In this document: one piece after another, positions 7,676 through 13,349 of the stretch | Layout: every line of letters starts with the position of its first letter | Position numbering within the stretch: position 1 is the stretch's first letter | NCBI RefSeq assembly: GCF_946885725.1 | Contig: NZ_CAMPGZ010000092.1 | Coordinates: 1-15,425 of the forward strand | Direction of reading: 5' to 3' | Length of the DNA stretch: 15,425 nucleotides | From: an uncultured Nocardioides sp. | GTDB taxonomy: Bacteria; Actinomycetota; Actinomycetes; Propionibacteriales; Nocardioidaceae | Program-made: the position numbers and the translations under genes | The notes under the pieces: generated by a model | The model's input: the letters and a program-made list of their open reading frames with translations, nothing else | What the model was told of the DNA's origin: nothing | Database searches by the model: none

Positions 7676-7966
7676 TCAGCGAGCGTCCGGCCGGATGACC
7701 TTGGTGCGCAGCACCGACTCGTTGAGGCCCAGCTGGCGGTCGAGCTCCTTGACGGTCGCAGGCTCGGCCTGCAGCTCGATGACGGCGTAGATGCCTTCGG
7801 CGTTCTTGTTGATCTCGTAGGCGAGGCGCCGACGTCCCCAGACGTCGACCTTCTCCACCGTGCCACCGTCCTGACGAACGACGTTGAGGTACGTGTCGAG
7901 CGAAGGCGCAACGGTGCGCTCTTCGAGATCGGGGTCGAGGATGACCATCACTTCATAAGCACGCAA
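7676..7966 (-). CDS. rpsF: 30S ribosomal protein bS6, 96 aa
   Basis: bS6 forms a heterodimer with bS18 on the platform of the small subunit. The sequence [64 protein letters not shown]...[19 protein letters not shown] covers the whole family. The open frame runs far upstream, but the only start that gives the normal N-terminus is TTG 7966 (fMet-Arg-Ala-Tyr-Glu), with AGGAGG about 11 bases upstream. An in-frame GTG at 7978 overlaps the Shine-Dalgarno and is unlikely. The rare TTG start and a foldable leader suggest deliberately limited initiation. It is the first gene of the operon, whose fourth reading frame is rplI. Confidence 0.96.
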   Translation of the reverse strand: MRAYEVMVILDPDLEERTVAPSLDTYLNVVRQDGGTVEKVDVWGRRRLAYEINKNAEGIYAVIELQAEPATVKELDRQLGLNESVLRTKVIRPDAR

Positions 7967-7977
7967 AGCGGTCTCCA

Positions 7978-8022
7978 CCTCCTTCGGACTCAAAGCGGCC
8001 ACGGCGTTTCCGTGGCAGGAGG
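7978..8022 (-). promoter_or_regulatory. Putative S6:S18 autoregulatory leader of rpsF
   Basis: On the minus strand CCUCCU (8022-8017) can pair perfectly with the rpsF Shine-Dalgarno AGGAGG (7983-7978). Directly inside, GCCACGG (8016-8010) and CCGUGGC (8004-7998) form a 7-bp hairpin with an AAACG loop. About 14 unpaired bases containing CCG remain on the 3' side before the Shine-Dalgarno. The known S6:S18-binding RNA motif in rpsF leaders of many bacteria has a CCG-containing bulge, so this fold is a good candidate for feedback repression. The pairing is seen; the regulator is inferred. Confidence 0.55.
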
Positions 8023-8084
8023 GCTGTGCGTAGTAGCCGGCCCGCACCCACAGCACATCCTGGGGTCGAGCCGGACGACGTCCC

Positions 8085-8090
8085 AGCGTA
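8085..8090 (-). promoter_or_regulatory. Candidate -10 (TACGCT) of the rpsF operon
   Basis: Read on the minus strand, TACGCT fits TANNNT. Transcription would begin near 8078 and give a leader of about 112 bases, long enough to contain the S6:S18-like fold. No convincing -35 is seen. Confidence 0.4.
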
Positions 8091-8161
8091 ACAGCGGGGC
8101 GACCGCGCCGAGAAATCGTCGTCCCCAGCCTCGAGCGCGGCCATAGCCAGGGGCTGGTGGG

Positions 8162-8191
8162 GTACGTCGGGAGCCCGCACCCCCGACGTAC
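8162..8191 (+). promoter_or_regulatory. 10-bp inverted repeat beside the split-barrel gene
   Basis: GTACGTCGGG (8162-8171) and CCCGACGTAC (8182-8191) are perfect inverted repeats around a 10-base loop, ending three bases before the AGGAG Shine-Dalgarno (8194-8198). The position fits either an operator in the divergent promoter region shared with rpsF or a 5' UTR hairpin close to the ribosome-binding site. Confidence 0.5.
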
Positions 8192-8203
8192 GCAGGAGAC
8201 GAC

Positions 8204-8704
8204 ATGACCCACCACGAGGCCCACGGGACGGACGAGACCCGCAAGGTCGCCGAGCTCGTCGACGGCATCCGCATCGCCATGCTCACCACCCGCGACGGCG
8301 ACCGGCTGGTCAGCCGGCCGCTGGCCACCCAGGACGTGGAGTTCGACGGCGACGTCTGGTTCGTCACCGAGCGGTCCGCCCCGTGGGTGGGCCAGCTCGA
8401 GACGCAGCCCGAGGTCAACGTCGCCTACGCCGGGAGCAGCACCTGGGTCTCGCTGTCGGGCACGGCGAAGGTGGTCGACGACGTGGAGCGGCTGAAGGAG
8501 TACTGGAACACCTTCACCGGCGCCTGGCTCGAGGGCGGTCCCGAGAACCCCGAGAACGTGCTGGTCCACGTCGAGGCGCACTCCGCGGAGTACTGGGACA
8601 CCCCGGGCAGCAAGGTCACCCAGGTGGTCAACCTGGTGAAGGCGAAGGCCACCGGCGAGCGCTACCAGGCCGACTCCGGCGTGGTCGACCTCGACCAGCC
8701 CTGA
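8204..8704 (+). CDS. Pyridoxamine-phosphate-oxidase-like split-barrel protein, 166 aa
   Basis: This is a member of the FMN/F420-binding split-barrel superfamily, closest in pattern to the general stress protein 26 group, whose members bind flavin and probably act in redox or stress responses. The diagnostic layout is [64 protein letters not shown] (residues 14-77), then [13 protein letters not shown] (81-93) and [38 protein letters not shown] (104-141). The length is normal. ATG 8204 has AGGAG five bases upstream, so unlike several neighbours it is translated from a conventional leader. It is transcribed divergently from rpsF across a gap with a strong inverted repeat. Whether it uses FMN or F420, and its substrate, cannot be told. 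Confidence 0.88.
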   Translation: MTHHEAHGTDETRKVAELVDGIRIAMLTTRDGDRLVSRPLATQDVEFDGDVWFVTERSAPWVGQLETQPEVNVAYAGSSTWVSLSGTAKVVDDVERLKEYWNTFTGAWLEGGPENPENVLVHVEAHSAEYWDTPGSKVTQVVNLVKAKATGERYQADSGVVDLDQP

Positions 8705-8741
8705 CGTCCGGACGAGCTCCGGCGTGGTCGGCGGGCCGTCC

Positions 8742-8747
8742 TAGGCT
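8742..8747 (+). promoter_or_regulatory. -10 hexamer TAGGCT for a leaderless nfo transcript
   Basis: TAGGCT ends seven bases before ATG 8755, so the transcript would start at or near the start codon. There is no clear Shine-Dalgarno in between. The preceding stop codon is 50 bases upstream, leaving room for a separate promoter. Confidence 0.55.
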
Positions 8748-8754
8748 GGGCCGC

Positions 8755-9555
8755 ATGACCACGCCGGTGAAGCTCGGAGCCCACGTCGACCAGACCGACC
8801 CGATCGCCGAGGCCAAGGCCCGCGGCGCCGACGCGGTGCAGTTCTTCCTCGGCGACCCGCAGGGCTACAAGGGCCCCGAGATCCGGTACGCCGGGGGCCC
8901 GGAGGCCCTCCGTGACGACGCGGCCGAGGCCGGCATCGACCTCTACGTCCACGCGCCGTACATCGTCAACGTGGCCACCACCAACAACCGCATCCGGATC
9001 CCGAGCCGCAAGCTGCTCCAGCAGCACGTCGACGCGGCCGCCGCGATCGGCGCCAAGGGCCTGATCGTCCACGGCGGCCACGTCAACAAGGACGACGACC
9101 CGGAGAAGGGCTTCGACAACTGGCGCAAGGCCGTCGCGGCCACCGACCTCAAGCTGCCGTTGCTGATCGAGAACACCGCCGGCGGCGACAACGCGATGAC
9201 CCGCTACCTCGACCGGATCGGCCGGGTGTGGGAGGCGATCTCGACCGCCGAGGGGTTCGACCAGGTCGGGTTCTGCCTCGACACCTGCCACGCCCACGCC
9301 GGCGGCAACGACCTGGCCACCGTGGTCGACGACATCCGCAAGATCACCGGCCGGATCGACCTGGTGCACTGCAACGACTCCCGCGACCAGTTCGACTCCG
9401 GCGCCGACCGGCACGCCAACCTCGGCGCGGGGCACATCGACCCCGAGCTGCTCGCCGGCGTGGTCCGCGAGGCCGGCGCACCGGTGATGATCGAGACGCC
9501 GGGCGGGGCCGCCGAGCACCAGGCCGACTTCGCCTGGCTGCGCGAGCACGTCTGA
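8755..9555 (+). CDS. nfo: Endonuclease IV (AP endonuclease), 266 aa
   Basis: Endonuclease IV cleaves DNA 5' to abasic sites and removes blocked 3' ends in base-excision repair. The TIM-barrel fold and all nine expected metal ligands for the three-zinc site are present: His66 (VHAPYIVN), His106 (VHGGHVN), Glu139 (IENTAGG), Asp176 and His179 (CLDTCHAHAGG), His205 (HCNDS), Asp218 and His220 (DRHANLG), and Glu247 (IETPGG). The open frame extends upstream to 8383 inside the split-barrel gene, but ATG 8755 gives the family N-terminus KLGAHV and lies seven bases after a TAGGCT hexamer. It is codirectional with the gene before and with femX after. Confidence 0.94.
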   Translation: MTTPVKLGAHVDQTDPIAEAKARGADAVQFFLGDPQGYKGPEIRYAGGPEALRDDAAEAGIDLYVHAPYIVNVATTNNRIRIPSRKLLQQHVDAAAAIGAKGLIVHGGHVNKDDDPEKGFDNWRKAVAATDLKLPLLIENTAGGDNAMTRYLDRIGRVWEAISTAEGFDQVGFCLDTCHAHAGGNDLATVVDDIRKITGRIDLVHCNDSRDQFDSGADRHANLGAGHIDPELLAGVVREAGAPVMIETPGGAAEHQADFAWLREHV

Positions 9556-9611
9556 CCAGGAAGACCAGGGAGGCCAGGACGACCGGACCGGGCCGGTTCG
9601 GGGGCGACCAC

Positions 9612-9617
9612 TAGGCT
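9612..9617 (+). promoter_or_regulatory. -10 hexamer TAGGCT for a leaderless femX transcript
   Basis: TAGGCT ends eight bases before GTG 9626 and no Shine-Dalgarno precedes the start. It is identical to the hexamer before nfo. If real it drives femX and the racemase-like gene together. Confidence 0.5.
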
Positions 9618-9625
9618 CGGTCGGC

Positions 9626-10789
9626 GTGACCCTCGCTCTCACCGTTCGCACGATCACGCCCGCCGAGCACCTGGCGCACGTGCGCGCCCAGCGGTCCGCG
9701 AGCTTCCTGCAGACCCCGGCCTGGGGGACGGTGAAGAGCGAGTGGAGGGCCGAGTCGATCGGCTGGTTCCGCGGGGGCGGCGGCGAGCCGGTCGGCAGCG
9801 CGCTGGTGCTCTATCGGCAGCTGCCCAAGGTCAAGCGCTACCTCGCCTACCTGCCGGAGGGCCCGGTCATCGACTGGTCCACCGAGGATCTCGGCGAGTG
9901 GCTGGCCCCGCTCACCCGGCACCTCAAGCGGTCCGGCGCGTTCGGCGTCCGGATCGGCCCGCCGGTGGTCGTCGCCCGCTGGTCGGCGGCCGCGATCAAG
10001 CAGGGCATCGCCGACGAGTCGGTGCACCGGCTCTCCGACGTACCCCCGACCGAGCGGTCCGTCGAGGGCGCCCGCGTCGTATCCCAGCTCCAGGAGCTCG
10101 GCTGGCGGCAGCAGCAGACCGAGGGCGGCTTCGCCGCCGGACAGCCGAAGTACAACTTCCACGTCCCGCTCCGCCGCACCGAGGGCCGCGAGGCCGGCGA
10201 GCCGCGCACCGAGGACGAGGTGCTCGCCGGGATGAACCAGCAGTGGCGCCGCAACATCAAGAAGGCCGCCAAGGCGGGCGTCGAGGTGCGGGTCGGGACT
10301 GCCGACGACCTCCCGGCGTTCCACGAGCTCTACGTGCACACCGCCGAGCGCGACGGCTTCACCCCGCGGCCGCTGGGCTACTTCCGCACCATGCTCGAGG
10401 CGCTCGGCGCCGAGGAGGAGGACCGGATCCGGCTCTACCTCGCCGAGCACGAAGGCGACCTGGTCGCCTCGACGCTGGCGATCCGCGTCGGCGGGCACGT
10501 CTGGTACTCCTACGGCGCCTCGTCCAGCGAGAAGCGCGACGTGCGCGGCTCCAACGCGATCCAGTGGCGGATGATGCAGGACGCCATCGCGGCGGGCGCC
10601 GACGTCTACGACCTGCGCGGCATCACCGACACCCTCGACGCCGGCGACCCGCACGTCGGGCTGATCCAGTTCAAGGTCGGCACCGGCGGCGAGGCGGTCG
10701 AGTACGCCGGCGAGTGGGACCTGCCGCTCAACGGCGCGATCTACCAGGCGTTCTCGCTCTACATGCGCCGCCGGGCGGGAGGACGTTGA
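9626..10789 (+). CDS. FemX/FemAB-type peptidoglycan aminoacyltransferase, 387 aa
   Basis: FemX-type enzymes move an amino acid from aminoacyl-tRNA to the stem-peptide lysine or diaminopimelate of lipid II, beginning the interpeptide bridge. The protein has the two GNAT-like lobes of the family: an N-terminal lobe with FLQTPAWGTVK (residues 27-37) and RYLAYLPEGPVIDW (71-84), then MNQQWRRNIKKAAKAGVEVR (203-222), GSNAIQWRMMQDAI (308-321), YDLRGI (328-333) and GLIQFKVGTGGEAVEYAGEWDLPLN (345-369). The length fits. No coiled-coil insert of the seryl-tRNA-synthetase kind, as in staphylococcal FemA, is evident. The GTG start is chosen from the TAGGCT hexamer eight bases upstream. The stop codon is one base before the next gene, so the two are certainly co-transcribed. 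Confidence 0.9.
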   Translation: MTLALTVRTITPAEHLAHVRAQRSASFLQTPAWGTVKSEWRAESIGWFRGGGGEPVGSALVLYRQLPKVKRYLAYLPEGPVIDWSTEDLGEWLAPLTRHLKRSGAFGVRIGPPVVVARWSAAAIKQGIADESVHRLSDVPPTERSVEGARVVSQLQELGWRQQQTEGGFAAGQPKYNFHVPLRRTEGREAGEPRTEDEVLAGMNQQWRRNIKKAAKAGVEVRVGTADDLPAFHELYVHTAERDGFTPRPLGYFRTMLEALGAEEEDRIRLYLAEHEGDLVASTLAIRVGGHVWYSYGASSSEKRDVRGSNAIQWRMMQDAIAAGADVYDLRGITDTLDAGDPHVGLIQFKVGTGGEAVEYAGEWDLPLNGAIYQAFSLYMRRRAGGR

Positions 10790-10790
10790 C

Positions 10791-11834
10791 ATGGCGCTGA
10801 CGCTGTACGTCGACGGCGACCGCTGGCACAAGCACATGCTCACCGTGCGCGACGCCCACCCCGGGATCGTCCCGGTGGCCAAGGGCAACGGCTACGGGTT
10901 CGGGCTGCCTCGGCTCGGCGAGCTCGCCACCTGGCTGGGCGTCGACACCGTCGCGGTCGGCACCTACGCCGAGGTCGAGCCGGTGGCGACTACGTTCAAG
11001 GGCCGGATCCTCGTGCTCACCCCGTGGCGGCCGACCGAGCGCCGCGCGGTCTACGACGACAAGATCCTGCACACCGTCGGCCGGCTCGACGACCTGCGCG
11101 CCCTGGCCGCCCGCGCCGAGCGCCCCCGCGTCATCCTCGAGCGGATGACCTCGATGCGGCGGCACGGCTTCTCCGCCCGCGAGCTGCGCGAGGCCGTGCA
11201 GCTGTGGGCCGAGGTCGGCGGCGTCCGGCTCGAGGGCGTGGCCTTCCACCTGCCGATCAGCAAAGGCTCGCACCTGACCGAGGTCGACCGGCTGATGACC
11301 GACGTGGTCGCGGCCGGGATGCCCGCCAAGCGGGTCTGGGTCTCGCACCTCACCGACTCCGAGCTCGCGGACCTGCGACACCGCTACGCCGACTTCGAGT
11401 TCCGCCCCCGCATCGGCACAGCGTTGTGGCTCGGCGACCGCGGCGCGCTGCATGCCCGGGCGACCGTGCTCGACGTGCACCCGGTTGAGCGCGGCGAGGT
11501 GTTCGGCTACCGCAGCCGCACCGCGCCCAAGGCCGGGCACATCGTGGTCGTCGGTGGCGGTACGGCGCACGGCATCGGTCTCGAGGCGCCGACCGGCGGG
11601 GCGTCGCTGCGCGACCGGGCGGCGCGGGTGGCCAGGGGCGGCCTGGACGCGGCCGGGTTCGTGCGCTCGCCGTACACGATCGGCGGCAAGCAGCGGCTGT
11701 TCGCCGAGCCGCCGCACATGCAGGCCTCGATGCTGTTCCTGCCGGCGGGCGCGCCCGTGCCCGAGGTGGGCGACGAGGTGGACGTGCGCGTCCGCTACAC
11801 CGCGACGTCGTTCGACGAGACCGTCGTCTCCTGA
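10791..11834 (+). CDS. Alanine-racemase-like PLP protein, divergent C-domain, 347 aa
   Basis: This is a fold-type III PLP protein related to alanine racemase. Lys31 in PVAKGNGYGFG is the probable PLP Schiff-base lysine. MTSMRRHGF (119-127), GVAFHLPI (149-156) and RIGTALWLGD (207-216) correspond to the barrel phosphate- and cofactor-binding stretches. Tyr240 (GEVFGY) aligns with the catalytic tyrosine. The C-terminal domain departs from true racemases: the usual GYADG becomes GGGTAHG (255-261) and the GRxCMDQ region becomes AEPPHMQAS (305-313). The specificity or even the racemase activity is therefore uncertain. ATG 10791 is one base after the femX stop, with GGGAGGA upstream inside femX, so translation is coupled. 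That link suggests a role in supplying or modifying an amino acid for peptidoglycan. The 3' end overlaps the convergent GT87 gene by 40 bases. Confidence 0.82.
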   Translation: MALTLYVDGDRWHKHMLTVRDAHPGIVPVAKGNGYGFGLPRLGELATWLGVDTVAVGTYAEVEPVATTFKGRILVLTPWRPTERRAVYDDKILHTVGRLDDLRALAARAERPRVILERMTSMRRHGFSARELREAVQLWAEVGGVRLEGVAFHLPISKGSHLTEVDRLMTDVVAAGMPAKRVWVSHLTDSELADLRHRYADFEFRPRIGTALWLGDRGALHARATVLDVHPVERGEVFGYRSRTAPKAGHIVVVGGGTAHGIGLEAPTGGASLRDRAARVARGGLDAAGFVRSPYTIGGKQRLFAEPPHMQASMLFLPAGAPVPEVGDEVDVRVRYTATSFDETVVS

Positions 11835-13321
11835 GCCCGGCGACCCAGGATCCGCCGCGGCAGCGTGCGGGCGGTGGGCTCCATCGGGTCGTCGGTGCTG
11901 CCGTCGGCGCGGACCGGGTCGTGGTCCGGCCTGAGCACGTCGCGCACGACGACGCCGGCCAGCCAGAGCTGGGCGAGCACGCGCACGACGATCGCCACCC
12001 AGTAGGTGTGGTCCTGCGCGCCGGACGTCGCCGACGCGGTGTAGCCACCAAGGTAGAACCAGACCGCGACGAAGTAGAACGCCTCGCCGGCCTGCCAGAT
12101 CAGCAGGTCGCGCCAGCGCGGCCGGGCGAGGACGGCGAGCGGCAGCAGCCACAGGACGTACTGCGGTGAGTACACCTTGTTGACCAGCAGGAAGCCGATG
12201 ACGATCAGCAGCGCGAGCTGCGGGATGCGCGGGGTGCGCGGCGCGAGCAGGCCGAGCATCAGCACGGCCAGGCAGACCGCGCCGAACCAGATCAACGACA
12301 CCAGGTTGATCACGCCCGCCGAGATCTCGTGGCCGGACTGCTGCCAGATCAGCCAGAGCGAGCCGAGGTCGGCGCCGCGGCCGTCGTTGAACGACCAGAA
12401 CACCTTCCACTGGTCGAGCCCGTAGAGCACCGGCGGCAGGTTGACCACCAGCCAGGACCCGACCGCCGCGACGGCGGCCGCACCGAACGCCGGCAGCCGG
12501 CCGCGACGCAGGCACACCACGAACAGCGCGCCCAGCAGGAACAGCGGGAACAGCTTGGTGGCGGTGCCCAGCCCGATCATCACGCCGGCGAGCACCGGCC
12601 GGTTGCGCGACCACGCCCAGAACGCGCCGGCGACCGCGGCCACGACCAGCAGGTCCCAGTTGACGAGGCCGGTGAGTATCAGCGCGGGACTGAGCGCGAA
12701 GGCGGCCGCGTCCCACGGCCGTCGCTCGTGCGTGCGGGCGAGGAACCAGCCGGCGAGCAGCGCGAACGGCGCCAGCAGCACCGCGGTGACCACGAAGAAC
12801 AGCCACGACTCCTGCTGCACGCCGGGCAGGCTGGAGACCAGGTCGGGGGTCGACTGCCGCCGTACGTCGAGGTCCGGGAAACCGCTGAGGCCGTGGGTGA
12901 TCACCGCGGTGCCGTAGGCGAAGTAGCCGATCACCACCGGGTACTCCAGCGTCTGCCAGCGGCCGCCGTTGTCGGCGTAGGGCACGCTCAGGTCGGCGAA
13001 CCCGCGCCCGACGTACAGGTAGGGCACGTCGGAGTAGCAGAGCGCGGCGTAGCGGTAGTTGCCGCCCGGCCAGTCGGCCGCGACGCACGGGGACTTCTGC
13101 ACCATCGCGAGCAGGAAGCCGACGCAGGTCAGCGCCAGCACCACCCGCACCGGAGTCCACCACGGGTGGCCGGCCGAGCGGGCGCCGGACGGGCCGCCGA
13201 TCGCCTCGCTGGCGGTGCGCACCAGCGGGTCCTCCCACGTCGGGCGGACGACCGACGCGTCCGGTGCCGTCGGTGCCGGCCAGCCCCGCCCTGTCTCCTG
13301 GCCGGGGCCTCGCGTCGTCAC
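11795..13321 (-). CDS. GT87-type membrane glycosyltransferase, 508 aa
   Basis: This is a polytopic GT-C-type glycosyltransferase of the GT87/DUF2029 kind, in the position where actinobacteria place a conserved membrane mannosyltransferase-like gene after ponA (M. tuberculosis Rv0051). Such enzymes use polyprenyl-phosphate sugars and face the outside of the membrane. About 50 polar residues precede the first helix (PVRVVLALTCVGFLLAM). The first external loop carries YRYAALCYSDVPYLYVGRGF and RWQTLEYPVVIGYF, typical of the family. About ten further helices follow, and a polar tail ends the protein. GTG 13321 gives a sensible start, with a TAGGGT hexamer six bases upstream. It may also be read from ponA, whose stop is 28 bases upstream. 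The donor and acceptor sugars cannot be read from sequence. Confidence 0.85.
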   Translation of the reverse strand: MTTRGPGQETGRGWPAPTAPDASVVRPTWEDPLVRTASEAIGGPSGARSAGHPWWTPVRVVLALTCVGFLLAMVQKSPCVAADWPGGNYRYAALCYSDVPYLYVGRGFADLSVPYADNGGRWQTLEYPVVIGYFAYGTAVITHGLSGFPDLDVRRQSTPDLVSSLPGVQQESWLFFVVTAVLLAPFALLAGWFLARTHERRPWDAAAFALSPALILTGLVNWDLLVVAAVAGAFWAWSRNRPVLAGVMIGLGTATKLFPLFLLGALFVVCLRRGRLPAFGAAAVAAVGSWLVVNLPPVLYGLDQWKVFWSFNDGRGADLGSLWLIWQQSGHEISAGVINLVSLIWFGAVCLAVLMLGLLAPRTPRIPQLALLIVIGFLLVNKVYSPQYVLWLLPLAVLARPRWRDLLIWQAGEAFYFVAVWFYLGGYTASATSGAQDHTYWVAIVVRVLAQLWLAGVVVRDVLRPDHDPVRADGSTDDPMEPTARTLPRRILGRRAQETTVSSNDVAV

Positions 13322-13327
13322 CCGAGA

Positions 13328-13347
13328 ACCCTACTGACCGCGCGGTC
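13328..13347 (-). promoter_or_regulatory. -10 hexamer TAGGGT plus 12-bp palindrome before the GT87 gene
   Basis: On the minus strand TAGGGT (13333-13328) ends six bases before GTG 13321. Just upstream is the perfect palindrome GACCGCGCGGTC (13336-13347), two bases after the ponA stop, in what would be the -35 to -10 spacer. It could be an operator or a small terminator hairpin for ponA. Confidence 0.45.
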
Positions 13348-13349
13348 GG

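Noticed and set aside
9556..9612. Rho-independent terminator after nfo
   Set aside because: Only a weak CCGG stem and GACCAGG direct repeats are present, with no U-tract, so I did not call it.
10728..13238. Minus-strand open frame of 836 codons opposite the racemase-like gene and overlapping GT87
   Set aside because: It crosses two well-supported genes in the wrong frame and is arginine/alanine-rich with no recognisable domain.
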